Shown: positions 23,540 through 34,489, counted from the first letter of the stretch. The stretch is 64,000 nucleotides of DNA from Corythucha ciliata (GCA_038030265.1 CM075941.1:11780001-11844000), one strand, 5' to 3'. The notes: a model not told the origin generated them from the sequence alone. Program-made: numbers and translations.

Positions 23540-23835
23540 TGTTGACAGGGGCCGGCACCAAAATCATTAACATGCTCGGGACGTGTAATTATTGCCGGTG
23601 GATTGAAAGAGTCTCCATCGTTAGCTGTCGAGGCATCCAATATTTTTCTTCCGACGTCTATTTTACTCCGGAGAGAGTTGTCTATGTAACCTTCGGCAAC
23701 GGAGGATGACTTCCAACCTCCATGCCTCCATACCTCCATGGTCCATGCATGTTTGAGAGATAAAATATCAGCTCCTGCAATAATCGAAATATTGTTCCAA
23801 TTGGCCGATAGAATGAAGGCCAACGTTTTGCGCAT
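23540..23835 (-). pseudogene. Tyrosine-recombinase C-terminal fragment (Crypton/YR type)
   Basis: The minus-strand frame from 23835 reads ISIIAGADILSLK, then RHGGWKSSSVAEGYIDNS. The H-x-x-W box followed by a Tyr in EGY is the C-terminal catalytic signature of eukaryotic tyrosine recombinases of the Crypton-like group. Between SLK and RHGG, 24 extra bases add eight codons (HAWTMEVW) that are absent from the copy at 28749-28835, so this copy looks mutated. The N-terminal arginine region is not seen. It lies antisense in the receptor intron. Whether it belonged to the same element as the THAP fragment is unproven. Confidence 0.65.
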
Positions 23836-24759
23836 AACATTTGCCAGCGACGTATTTTATTTTAAAAAAAACGGCAAGTACTGATATTTGCGGGTCTTAT
23901 ATTGATATATTTAAGGCAAATTCCTACGGAATCAATCGATCCATTTCTCTTCGAATTCACTATCGTGAAGCTTCGCTCGCGGTGATTTTTAGTGTCAGTA
24001 ATTCTCGTTTTCCCCCACATTTCTTGCTCAGTTTACATCATCAAACATGAAAATGGAAAAGTAAGAAAAAGATTTCAATTTTTTCTTCAAACATTTAACT
24101 CACGCCATTTTTGACGTAAATTCAAGAATATCATTTGAGGAAAAAGTCCGATGTTCTATTCTAATTTTACGTAAAATCAATGTTCTAGAAGAAATTATTT
24201 GAAAAAAGATTAAAATAATGGAAACGAATTGTAGATCTTCTCCCAGTAGGTGTTCCCAAACGCTCTGGGTCACTTCAGTTAACCACATTTGCAGATTTGA
24301 GCCTTTTTGTCGGTCCAGTACTAACCTCAACATTTGTTATAAACTCGTTCATTCCTATCAGAAGCCGTCGTCGTCCCTGTTTGTTTGAGCCATTCCTCTT
24401 CTTTTTTAAACATCGATTATTGCAAGTGGTTGACACTGTCGACCACAAAGCATTCGGAGCAACGCACGGAGTGTCCACTCGGGGTACTTTTTGGTTGGTT
24501 AACAGAGGTGACCACAAAGCTTTAAAAGGGTTAATTAATGAGTTCTGTTCAACAACAACAAGTAGTATTTTATTCTTCACGGGACTAGTTTCGGGCACTG
24601 CGTCCCACTATCAATCTTCGGCGACTTTAATTAGCATGTAGCGTCACGTGAAATACCCACAACGCCAACACTCACACCAAACGACTCATTTCAGGGGCTT
24701 GTTTTCGAGAAAAAAAAATCTTCAACAATTTTGAGCATTTATAGCGGTCGAGTGCAGTC

Positions 24760-25530
24760 TGTGGTTGAGTGTTTTTTTGTAGTAAGAGAATTTTGTGGTT
24801 AGTTTTTTTGTTTTTTTTTTTCGTGGCTTTGCGTACGAGTGCATTAGCCATACATGAATTTTTGTTTTATATGCATCTTGTTCCAACTGTGCACTTCACA
24901 CCCGTACTACGTGGGCGTTTCGGTCGGTGCGCGGTTTGTTGAACTCGCACCGCCGGGAACGCCCACACGATGCCAAGTGCACCGTGTCACAGCGCAGAAT
25001 TTTGTGGTTCGTTGAACCATTTTGGGGGTTAGATCATTATATGGTTGAAGCATTTTGTGCTCAAGTGCATTTTGTGGTCGAGTTTTTTTGTGCTAAGAAC
25101 TATTTGGGGTTAGCACATTTTTTTGATTAGAGCTTTCCGTTGTTGGAATTTTTTGTGGGAAGAGCGTTTATTTGTTGAGGTTACATCCTTGTTACAATAA
25201 ATTAACAGGTTAGTCTGTTTGTTCCTTCTCATCGAGAAGTATGTTTTTACCTGGAAAGCCATCCTGGTTTTCTTTCCCATGGCAACACTTTTATTCAAGT
25301 TTTTCATCATTGTTATTTGTGCGCTTTGGAGTTGCTGTTCTCTGTGGTTCATTTATTTTGTGGTTAGAGCATTTTTGGTTAGAGGTTTTTGTGGTTAGAT
25401 CATTTTGGGGGTGCTGCTTTCTGTGATTCGAGCTTCTTAGGGATGCAGCTTTTGGTATTTTACGGGTTCAAGTTTGTGTGGTTCAATTTGTTTATGGTTA
25501 GAGTTGTTCCTCCTGTGGGTAGAGTTGTTC
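24760..25530. repeat. Degenerate TTTTGTGGTTAGAGCA minisatellite
   Basis: Phrases such as TTTTGTGGTTAGAGCATTTT recur every 16 to 40 bases with gaps. The same motif opens the duplicated segments at 15357-15410 and 28452-28507, linking this block to the THAP-associated repeat. Confidence 0.65.
24911..24966. repeat. Strong hairpin in the receptor intron
   Basis: GTGGGCGTTTCGGTCGGTGC pairs with CGCACCGCCGGGAACGCCCAC across a loop of about 13 bases, giving a nearly continuous GC-rich stem of about 20 pairs in AT-rich sequence. It could be a MITE core or a structured RNA; nothing decides which. Confidence 0.6.
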
Positions 25531-25554
25531 CTCTCCTCGCCCCTACTTTACCAC

Positions 25555-25770
25555 CTGTAAAACTCCCCACCGCCAAGCGGTCCACACCGGTAACGCACCA
25601 GCTTTGACCAGCTGGTGTGGCTGACGGGGAGTGGAGCGAGGATAACCAGGACTTGCACGTGTCGGGTCACTTCCCGGCCGTCATGTCAGGCTTTATCCTG
25701 GTCATGTGCCTTTCAAGGCATCAAGCCGGGGCGAGAAGAAGGCACAATCTTGGTTAGAGTTGTTCGAGCT
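25555..25770. other. GC-rich island in the receptor intron
   Basis: Base composition differs sharply from the flanks. Inverted pieces CTCCCCACCGCC... and ...GACGGGGAG, and ACCAGC / GCTGGT, suggest a structured repeat or LINE leader fragment. It has no recognisable protein frame. Confidence 0.4.
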
Positions 25771-26101
25771 CGAGCACGTCCTTCGCGAGTGCTCTCTATG
25801 ACGGTGACGGCACCTCAAGTCGAGTGTCCTGTTTTTTTTTGTCTTTCATTCTTTTGTGTCCCGGCAGATTTTTGACTTTAAAACTTTTGTCCCGATTTCG
25901 AGTTGACACCCCAATTTTTGAGAGATCACCAGCTCTCAGCAAAAAATAATAGTTTTGCCTTATAAAGAAGAAATCCTACCCTACAAATCGCAACCGGCGC
26001 CTAAAACCGATTATTCTGTCCAAGACAGTCAATTCTTGCTTTTTAAAAACAATAAAGAGCTTAAACGTTTAATTTCGTTCATTTTATGATTGATTTCGCA
26101 G

Positions 26102-26617
26102 GTGAGGAAGGCCAATCAAGAGAGGCAACGATTATCAAGACTGCAAAAAAAGGAAATAGGATTGGCGACTATGCTACTGTGCGTCGTCGTCGTGTTTTTC
26201 CTCTGCAACATCCTTGCCCTCGTCGCCAACATCCTCGAAGCTTTCTACGGCATCATTCTCACAACGATGGTCAAGACGAGCAATCTTCTAGTCACCATAA
26301 ACTCGTCCGTTAATTTCATAATTTACGTTATATTCGGGGAGAAATTTAAACGTCTCTTCATCAAACTTTTCTGCAAGTCGGGTCCGTTTTTCTGTCACTC
26401 GGGCCGCGAGTCACCCGAAGGGGGAACTATTCACGAAGAGTCGGTCATGCTTAGTAACGGCGACGCTCGATATTCGGTACGCGGTGGCACTGTGAGATCC
26501 AATGGAAGCGTTAAACGAGCTGGAAAAGCTCTGCCGTGCGTCTACTACCCGGCTAGGAGTTTTAAATGGAATCATGAAAATACGACTACAACCACCACTT
26601 TATTGCAACAGCTTTAA
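26102..26617 (+). CDS. FMRFaR: FMRFamide-receptor-type GPCR, last coding exon
   Basis: After the acceptor TTTCGCAG, the exon continues in phase with VRKANQERQRLSRLQKKEIG (intracellular loop 3), TM6 about residues 252-275, TM7 about 290-312 ending in NSSVNFIIY (the NPxxY equivalent, N306-Y310), then GEKFKRLF and a Ser/Gly-rich tail to TAA at 26615. The total predicted protein is 406 residues. In TM6 the sequence NILALVAN has Ala274 where class A receptors usually carry proline. The tail contains ALPCVYYPAR, resembling the conserved C-terminal patch of insect FMRFamide receptors as I recall it. Final codons read TTTTTTLLQQL, so the true C-terminus could lie elsewhere if another exon follows. 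Confidence 0.92.
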   Translation: MRKANQERQRLSRLQKKEIGLATMLLCVVVVFFLCNILALVANILEAFYGIILTTMVKTSNLLVTINSSVNFIIYVIFGEKFKRLFIKLFCKSGPFFCHSGRESPEGGTIHEESVMLSNGDARYSVRGGTVRSNGSVKRAGKALPCVYYPARSFKWNHENTTTTTTLLQQL

Positions 26618-27307
26618 GTATGTACATACTTTTTCCTTCTCCGTTAGACCCCTTCATTTCAAAAAAGACGAGACTATAAGACCTTTAAGAAGTCACGTCA
26701 TTACCACCCACTCAGCGCCTCCCATTTTAGTCCCAGAATTTTAAGGACAATCCCCCCTCCCCAAAACGTGTTCACTCAGTTCTAAAAAAAAAAACAAAAA
26801 AACAAGCCTCCTCCTTTCACCTTTCACTCATCTCACCGTGGAATTGACTACAATTCCATCACTTCGAACCAATTCCTCCCAATATCTTCTCCCAAATCAA
26901 AAAAACCAAATCCACCCCCCTCCCTCTTTAACACCCACCATACCTCCATGTTAATCCCAAAAGGTACGTCTTAATAAGTCTTGAATGAGTCACAAGACAC
27001 ACTTGCACACGCCATGGAGCATGAATATCGTCTCCCCCCCTCTCATCAAATTCTTAGCACACGTCAAAGGCGTCACACACCCCTTCAGATTTCATTCTCA
27101 CCAATAGACAACCTCACTGAAAGACCCCCACAACTCATCGCCTACCCTTTCAAGGAACCCTCCAACATACTTTTCAGGCCACAATAAATTTCACCATTCA
27201 TCTTACACTACCCTGTACCACTCCTTTAATCTTAACCTGGATGTGTGTGTGAGTGGGGGGGGGGGCTTACTATCCAAAGCTCACTCTAATCAATCGTTTT
27301 ATCGGAA

Positions 27308-27470
27308 GTGACAAACGAGCCGGAAAAGCTCTGCCATGCGACTATACTACCCCGGCCAGAAGCATTAAATGGAATCATGAAAATACGACTATAACACCCA
27401 CTTTTATTACAAACAGCTTTAAGTACTTTTCCCTCTCCTATAGACTCTTCCTTTTTTTGTTTAAAAAAAA
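27308..27470 (+). pseudogene. Duplicated tail of the GPCR last exon
   Basis: This segment matches 26514-26655 closely: AAACGAGC.GGAAAAGCTCTGCC, then TTAAATGGAATCATGAAAAT, ACGACTA and CAGCTTTAAGTA, continuing into the 3' flank. In protein terms the phrase RAGKALPC recurs, but the following part is shifted by small indels. It lies downstream in the same orientation, 0.8 kb away. Between the copies is a C-rich, pyrimidine-biased stretch with AATAAA at 27183, possibly the receptor 3' UTR. Confidence 0.8.
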
Positions 27471-27540
27471 AGAGGAGACGAAGATCTCAAAAACGTCACT
27501 AAGCATGACTTTTATTTCCGAATTCATAAAAGTGATATAA

Positions 27541-28440
27541 TTCCATAATTGTACCTACATAAAGTTCTAGTTTTTAGATTTTAAACTATTTTTCGCCTAG
27601 TAAACTACTTGTGGATCTTTTCACTTGGGTCATGAATTTATGGTGTCGAGCTTAATCGCTCATCAGAAACAAAATGACTATGACTTTTGGCAAATCTTAT
27701 TCTGTAAAAAATTGTAAATAATAAAAAAGATGTTTCGGTCAGTGTATTTCATATATAAGTAAATAAGGCCGTCCCAGAAGGGCTCCCAGCGATACTGGCC
27801 AGTGGCGGATCCAAGGGAGGGCCACAGGGGCCATGGCCCCTCCGATCGAGGTAAAAAAAGAATAAAATCCACCTTCAAAAACATCAAATTTTAGGTCACC
27901 TCAAATTTTAGGCTCAATTTTCCCTCAGACGTGATTTATGAGGCTCCTGAACCGTGCTCAACCACGAAATACAGACGGTTCCAGCCTGACACGCAACAGA
28001 ATAGCCGCTATGTCTGGCGATCTCAGAGAAGTGTCTTCTCGTAGACGATAAAATAAGTCCTGCGAAGGTACCAGGCACTATCAATTGACCCGGGTTTTTC
28101 ACACGGTGGGCTCGCGGACTAGTAGCAAGAGCTGCCCAGGGTGATTCTTGTGCATCGGGACTCTTCTATGAACTTCAGAGCTGTCCTTGGGAAAGTTCGA
28201 GCGTTAGTGAGTAAAAACGGTGGCATCACAGTGAGAGCCCTTTCGTTGAATCTTCTCATCGGAAATTCGTTTCAATTTTCATATTCCTCGTGTGGAGAAA
28301 TCCCAAAATATTGGTAAGGTTAGAGCTTCACAGAGGTATGGTCAGACCTTTCTTTTTCGTTAGCAGGGTGGGCGATCAGCTGCCCAACCCTGGACTTTGA
28401 AGCGCTGACTTATATGGGGCAGCTGACCACTGCCAGATAC
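27541..28440. other. Unassigned sequence with a transposon-like terminus
   Basis: CAGTGGCGGATCCAAGGGAG at about 27801, followed by CACAGGGGCCATGGCCCC, is repeated in inverted form at about 61052-61101, marking a dispersed element end. The rest shows no supportable gene. Confidence 0.5.
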
Positions 28441-28441
28441 C

Positions 28442-28835
28442 GCTTTTTGGATACCAAGCTTTTGTGGTTAGAGCATTTTGTGGTTAGAGCGTTTTGTGAT
28501 TAGAGCATTTTTTGATTGTTTTTTAAACTTTTTTATTATTATTTATTGAAAAAAATGTTATGGAAATGGCAATTATCTGGCGGCTGTTTGAAGAAATTGA
28601 GTTACTTTTATTTTATACTTGCCGTCTTTCTTCAGTTTTGATGGTAAAGTATTCAAAATGCGAGCTTTCAAGGCGTCCTCGTAATTTTCTATCGAGAAAT
28701 GCTCGCTGCAAACTCGATGAGTGTCTGGGTTAAAGAAGTCTGATCTCACGGCAACGGAGGATGACTTCCAACCTCCATGCCGTTTGAGAGATAAAATATC
28801 AGCTCCTGCAATAATCGAAATATTGTTCCAATTTT
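28442..28835 (-). pseudogene. Chimera: tyrosine-recombinase piece joined in frame to a THAP piece
   Basis: Bases 28442-28748 are an almost exact copy of 15345-15655 (THAP C-terminal part and flank). Bases 28749-28835 copy the tyrosine-recombinase fragment at about 23694-23800 but lack its 24-base insertion. On the minus strand the join is in frame: LKRHGGWKSSSVA runs into VRSDFFNPDTHRVCSEHF and on to a TAA at 28573. The recombinase catalytic Tyr segment (EGYIDNS) and the first half of the THAP finger are both absent, so neither activity is expected. Both source sequences contain GGCAAC at the breakpoint. A Gypsy integrase fragment abuts on the upstream side. Confidence 0.75.
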
Positions 28836-28839
28836 AAAA

Positions 28840-29190
28840 TATATAAATTCATTATTACAGCTAGAACCTTTACCTGCATCCACCAGTAAAGTCGCTGACG
28901 TTCTTCTTTATAACAATGCTTTTTACGGTTCAGTCTGTTCCCGTTCTCTCCGTACACGTTGTCTCCTATTGTGAGTGAAACGTTTTTTCTTTTGGAGTCG
29001 TATCGTCTCTTGTTCTCGTCGTGGGCTTTTACCGAATTTTGGAAGGCTAATTTTGCGTCCCACTGGTAATTTGGGATTTCGAGATACTCTTTAGGTGCTG
29101 CATGTGGTGGAACACCGTTCATTAAGTAATTTGGGGTGTATTGGGTGACGCTGTGTATTTTATTGTTATATTCCTCAGCGCTCATTATCG
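28840..29190 (-). pseudogene. Gypsy-type integrase C-terminal fragment
   Basis: The minus-strand frame reads EEYNNKIHSVTQYTPNYLMN, then RRYDSKRKNVSLTIGDNVY. This is the usual Ty3/Gypsy integrase ending (YN..VHS.T..TP..L, then a basic RYD.KRK..L..GD.V motif). Upstream integrase and any LTR are missing. It is bounded by the chimera below it and by the BEL/Pao element above it. Confidence 0.75.
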
Positions 29191-29894
29191 AAAATCGTGA
29201 AATCGACGACATTCAACGTCTTCATTACCTTCGAACTACGGTGAAAGGCGAGCCCCTACAATTAATAGAGTCGTTACCCTTTGAAGGCCATAGTTTCGGT
29301 GTTGCTTGGGACACTTTAGCGTCGCGTTACGACCAACCCAGAGCTGTCGCGGCAGCACATTGGTCCAAAATTGTCAATTATCCTCAAGTTCGAAAGGATG
29401 CTCGATCTTTGTCAAACCTCATCTCGACTGTCAAAACTAATATCAGTGCCTTAAAAGTCTTGGAGCTTCCGGTTGAGTCTTGGTCGTTCGTAGTGATTCA
29501 TACCATCCTTCAAAAATTAGATCCTTCGGCTCGAGAGGCTTTCGAAATTCAGCAAAACGAACCCTTTCCGTCGTACAACGATTTATTCACGTTTCTGGAA
29601 AAAACAGTCAACTCGTTAAGGGCTGCAGAAATATTCAGTAGTCCTCATCCACCCCTCTTCTTGTCGAGGCAAAATATTAAGCCTAAAAGGGAATCTCGTT
29701 CGCTTGTAACAGTTTCGAGTGCAAAATGTGTCGCTTGTCACCAGAGTAACCAACACGAGGAAGAGTTGTCCAAATGTAAAAAATTCCTCTCGCTGAAACC
29801 ATTTGACCGTTACACTTTGGCTAAAAAAGGTGGCCTTTGTTTAAAGTGTTTGAAATCGTCGCACACAATCAGAGATTGTGGGGCCAAAGGTTAG
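29160..29894 (+). pseudogene. BEL/Pao gag, N-terminally truncated
   Basis: Sequence begins inside gag at about IDDIQRLHYLRTTVKGEPLQ, the conserved Pao gag helix region, and ends with zinc-knuckle cysteines (CVACHQ..., CLKCLKSSHTIRDC). A TAG at 29892 stops the frame just before a further cysteine motif (CSSCGANH) that remains open in the same frame, so this stop is probably a nonsense mutation. The first part of gag and its start codon are gone. Confidence 0.82.
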
Positions 29895-30076
29895 TGTTCG
29901 TCTTGTGGTGCAAATCATCAATCACTCTCTGCTGCACTATTCGTCCAGACCAGTTGAAAGGGAATGCTCTTCCACGGACAGTTGGAGCTCTTCATTAGAC
30001 CCCAAAGGCAACCCTTCAAATTCGCCCTATTTGCTGTCTCACAATTCCCTTTGTTGGACCCCCCCAAACGGTTCTG

Positions 30077-33000
30077 TTGTCAACTGCAATTGTCGACGTC
30101 CATTATAACGGTCTTGTTCGTAGTTGTCGAGCATTACTAGACACCGGAAGCCAGAATTCGTTTATTGTGAGTCGTCTAGCTGATGAATGGGGTCTACCTA
30201 AGCTGAAGGTCAACGTTGCGGTCTCAGGCATGGGTAAAACAAAAGTAGCTGCAATAAAAGACTGCGTTCAATTAACTCTTTCGGCGGTTGGGCGTACCGC
30301 TCCCCTTTGTCGCGTTCGCTCTCTTTGTATCGACCAAATTTCGGGTAAGCTTCCCTCAACGTCCTTGTTTGTTAATCTCTGGGATCACGTTAAACCCATA
30401 CGCTTGGCTGATCCCGAATTTGGTACTCCTCGAGAGGTCAATTTATTGCTAGGAGCTGACGTGCTCCATGAAGTCTTTCTTGCGGATAAAGCCCATGGCC
30501 CACCTGGCACGCCTGCTGCCTTGGAAACTATTTTTGGATGGGTATTGGTTGGACCCACTGAATCTTCCGTTAATTTGGTGACATCCACGGAGGTAACACC
30601 GAATGCGACGTTTAATTTTCATTCAACTCTCGAGGAACTTGTCACGTCGTTTTGGGACCTCGAAAATGTCCCGGAGAAGCAATTGGTCACTCGTGATGAC
30701 AAGTTATGTGAAGAGCTCTTCTCGAAGACCACTCAAAGGGATTCGGACGGACGGTACATCGTCAAGTTACCGTTCAAACCTGGTGAACCGCAGCTAGGTG
30801 ATTCGTTTTCTATCGCTAAGCGTCGTTTCTTCAACCTAGAGTCCCGTTTGCAAAAAGACAAGGTTTTATGTGAGGAATATTCGTCGGTAATCCGTCAGCA
30901 TATAGATGAGGGCCACCTCGAAAAGTCTGGTGATAACGTCGTCCTCGGCACTCACGATCATGGTTATTTCTTGCCTCACCACGGTGTTGTCAAAGAAGAA
31001 AGTGAGACAACCAAACTTAGAATTGTGTTCGACGGGTCTTGCAAAACTACTAATGGGAAGTCACTAAATGATACCCTTATGGCGGGACCGAAACTCCACA
31101 ACGATTTAATCCAAATTTTAATTCAGTTTCGTCTGCGACCAATCGCTCTATCCGGAGACATTAGAAAAATGTTCTGCCAGGTCAAGGTTAATCCTGATGA
31201 TAGGAAGTACCAAAGAATTTTGTGGAGATTTTCTCCAACGGACCCCATCGATTGTTACCAGTTCACCACTGTCGTTTTTGGTCTGACCTGCTCCCCATTC
31301 CTACCTATGCGAGCTATCCTACAACTAGTCGAGGAGGAAGGGAAGGCCTACATCGGGGCCAGTCAGACATTTCGAAATCATGTCTTTGTTGATGACATCA
31401 TTACGTGCTGCCAAGACGAAGACAGTGCTATTCAGTTGTTCAAGGATCTCACTGAATTGCTCCACAAAGGTGGTTTTGAAGTCAGATAGTGGATGTCCAA
31501 TTCAGAAAAGGCTATAGATTCGATACCGCCCGAATTCCGTCGAAGCCAAACGTCCCTGTCATTTGAGGGGGAAAAGTCGACCTTCAAAGTTCTTGGATTG
31601 CTATGGGACGTGCAAGCTGATTGTTTTCGTTTCAGCATCGTCGACATCGCTCCTGCTTCAACTAAAAGAGGCATCCTGTCTTCGATCGCAAAAATTTTTG
31701 ACCCCGTGGGATGGTTAGCCCCGGTTGTTCTTTTGGCTAAATTGATCCTCAAAGATCTCTGGTCACGTCAATTGGATTGGGACACCCCTTTGCCAGAAGA
31801 TCTCGAGGAAACTTGGAATCGTTTTGTTAACAGCCTGTCTGAATTGTCCAGAGTGAGTATCAGTCGCCCATTTCGGCGCATGAACGAAGAGGCTATTCTT
31901 TATTTACACGCGTTTCAGACGCATCAGAAAGGGCATACGGTGGCGTCGTCTACCTCGTGGTGTCAGGCCCAAATCGCGTCGAGCCATATTTAATCGTGGC
32001 AAAAACAAGAGTCTCGCCTTCAAAACCAAAATTGACGTTGCCCAGGCTCGAGCTACAAGCTGCTGTTTTAGTTTCAAAACTCGTCAAATATTGTATCGGC
32101 GCCTTTAACAACCAAGCGTCTTCGAAATTGTCGGGCATATTTTGTTGGACCGATTCGACGGTCACCCTACACTGGGTCAGGTCCACCGCCACTTTATGGC
32201 ACACCTTCGTGGCTAACAGGGTCAGTACAATTCAGGAAAATACTGAGCTGTCTTGGTGGGGCCATGTTCACCCGGCCGATTTTGCCTCGCGGGGACTGTC
32301 TCCTTCCGATTTGCCATCGTGCACAAAATGGTGGAAGGGGCCCACCTGGCTTTCGTCAGACCCATCTTTGTGGCCGTGTGACACGACAAAATCTTATGAA
32401 ATCCCTGCTGAAGTTGAGATGGAAAGAAAATCGCCAGTCATCAAATCCCTTCTGTCAAATTCGAGCCCCACGAACTCGTTGTGGCCAATGTTGAGCCATT
32501 TTTCGTCTTTGTTAAAACTCCAAAGAGTCACAGCGTATTGTATGAGGGCTGTCATCCCATCCAGTCGTCGGGGCAAGGGTCCCCTTAGAACGCCCGAGTT
32601 AGCAAAGGCCCTTAAGTATTGGGTAAAACACGTTCAAACCTTTGAGCTGGACGATTTGGTGGATCGGCTGGCAACATCAAAAGAACTGCCAGCTAAGTTT
32701 GCTCGATTGATGCCCTATCTCGATAGCGAAAATATTATTCGGGTTGGAGGACGTCTTAGCTTGCCCCACGAAAACGAAGGAAACCACCACCCCATTCTTT
32801 TGCCTTCAAAGTTGAAATTTACTGAATTACTCGTCGAATTTTACCATAGCTCATTTGGCCACTTGGGCCTACAGACTTTGCAGGCTGTATTGCAGTCAAA
32901 ATTTTGGATTATTTCAGCCCGAAGAGTCATTCGCTCAGTTATTTTTCGTTGCGTTCAATGTCACAAGTTGAAGCCCAAATTTCCGACGCCCCTTATGTCA

Positions 33001-33993
33001 ACCTTACCATCGGCGCGCACGACAGTCGCCAGAGCCTTTGAGAGGGTCGGAATCGATTTTTGTGGGCCCGTCTTCGTCAAATCTTCCAATCTAAGAAAGG
33101 CACCGAAATTAAAATCGTACATCGCCGTCTTCACGTGTATGACGACTAGAGCGACTCATTTGGAGTTAGCAATGGACTTATCAACCGCGACCTTTCTAGC
33201 CGCACTCGATCGCTTTGTTTCCCGAAGAGGTTTACCATCGCATATCTTTTCAGACAACGGCACGAATTTTCGGGGAGCAGATTCGGAACTTCGTAAGTTT
33301 CTCTCAAATTCAGAAGTCAACTCGGTCATTGCTGACAAATTGAGCATGAAACAAATTGAATGGCACTTCAATCCACCCTCTGCCCCTCACTTCGGAGGAG
33401 TTTGGGAGTCGATGGTAAAATCAGTCAAAATCCACTTGGTGAAGACTACCGGACAAACATTGTTGACTTATGAGGAATTATACACCGTTCTCACTCGCGT
33501 TGAAGCGTCGCTGAACTCCCGGCCTATCACGGCTGTTTCGTCGGATCCCAATGATTTCGCCGCCTTGACTCCCGGTCATTTCCTCGTGTTTCAGCCCCTC
33601 CTCACGCTCCCCTCTCCTCAGTCTGGTGCAGACTCGTTGGGTCATTTGAGGCGATGGGAATTGGTCAAGCGCTTGCAGGATTTGTTTTGGAAAAGATGGA
33701 CCAAGGAGTATTTGTCTACACTCCAATCAAGATCAAAATGGACTCAGAAAAGCGATAATTTGCAGATTGGTTCTCTAGTTATAGTTAAAGAGGACAATCT
33801 CCCTCCCCTATCATGGAAATTGGGTCGGATTGTCGAAACCTTTCCCGGAAAGGACCAACAGGTTCGCGTCGCCACTGTAAAAATACCGGAACTCATCAAC
33901 GGTAAAATATCGTTCAAGTTGTACAAGAGACCGGTAGTCAAATTAGCCCTGTTACCCATTTACCAAGTTGCAGAAGCTGAAGCATGTCGGTAG
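30077..33993 (+). pseudogene. BEL/Pao pol: protease, reverse transcriptase, RNase H, integrase
   Basis: The first frame (to 31489) has the protease motif ALLDTGSQNSF, FGWVLVGP and the reverse-transcriptase core SGDIRKMFCQV, with catalytic FVDD near 31390. TAG at 31487 interrupts it, and the same frame continues from 31490 to about 31915. There a single-base-type frameshift inside RNase H (around LHAF) moves the reading to the frame ending at 33993. That frame carries FCWTDST, an H2C2 zinc motif (HSSFGHLG ... CVQCHK), the integrase triad (GIDFCGP, FSDNGTNF, GGVWESM) and the Pao C-terminal domain (ALTPGHFL, RRWELVKRLQ). Two lesions make it inactive. Confidence 0.92.
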
Positions 33994-34010
33994 CTTCAGG
34001 GTGGGCGGGA

Positions 34011-34451
34011 TGTTCAGTTTAGTTGTATTTTTTATTTTTTTTGTATTCATTTTTATTAATTTTAGTTCGTTTAGTGTATTAGTCTTAAAATTTATTATTA
34101 TGGTAATTAGATGTTAAGGGCTCGTTCCCCTCCCACTCATGACTATTCCCCTCCCACTCCTGGTCGGGACAGTGGCAAGTTGAGTGCCAGCTTGCATCTT
34201 GTTGAGAGCGTTCGGAGTGAAGTCGTTTAGCCTCAAAAGAAAGAATTTTGTTTTGTTTCTATTCGTTATTAATTCGGCGGATTCGTAAAATACCGCGCCC
34301 TCGCGTCGATTAGGCAATTTGGCCTTCGTCGTATCGTCTGTGGAACTTCCAACTCGGCTATTCAATTTATAGGGTAAGTCCCGACCACATCTCCCTCGTT
34401 CGTTAAAATACAGTCCACATTTATTTTCTCGTCGTCCCTTCGTCCGTAACA
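34011..34451 (+). repeat. Putative BEL/Pao 3' LTR
   Basis: The segment starts TGTTCAG immediately after a purine tract and ends CGTAACA, giving TGTT...AACA termini over 441 bases. No second copy exists in the window because the 5' end is truncated, so the right boundary is inferred from the terminal motif. Confidence 0.65.
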
Positions 34452-34489
34452 CCAACGCTCTACCTTCGTGTTTTTGTACTCTACTTTGC

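Larger units (their letters stand above)
14560..26101 (+). other. Large intron of the FMRFamide receptor gene
   Basis: The intron is bounded by donor GTAAGT and acceptor TTTCGCAG, phase 0 on both sides, and interrupts the receptor in intracellular loop 3 (YRE / VRKANQER). At about 11.5 kb it is full of mostly minus-strand LINE, THAP and tyrosine-recombinase fragments and two tandem arrays, listed separately. Bases 14690-15345 and 23840-24760 hold nothing I recognise. Confidence 0.85.
29160..34451 (+). mobile_element. 5'-truncated BEL/Pao LTR retrotransposon
   Basis: The order gag, aspartic protease, reverse transcriptase, RNase H, integrase is complete except for the gag start and the 5' LTR. 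A purine-rich tract (GGGTGGGCGGGA) at about 33999-34010 precedes a putative 3' LTR. It is broken by stops and frameshifts described in the component entries. Confidence 0.88.

Noticed and set aside
25615..25875. Protein frame in the GC-rich island
   Set aside because: It reads as low-complexity Arg/Ser-rich sequence with no motif, in a palindromic GC-rich patch; probably non-coding.
26086..26313. Alternative frame overlapping the receptor's last exon
   Set aside because: It is out of frame with the clear TM6/TM7 coding sequence and has no motif.
34114..34455. Minus-strand frame in the BEL/Pao LTR
   Set aside because: It lies wholly in the LTR, has no known motif and runs opposite to the element.
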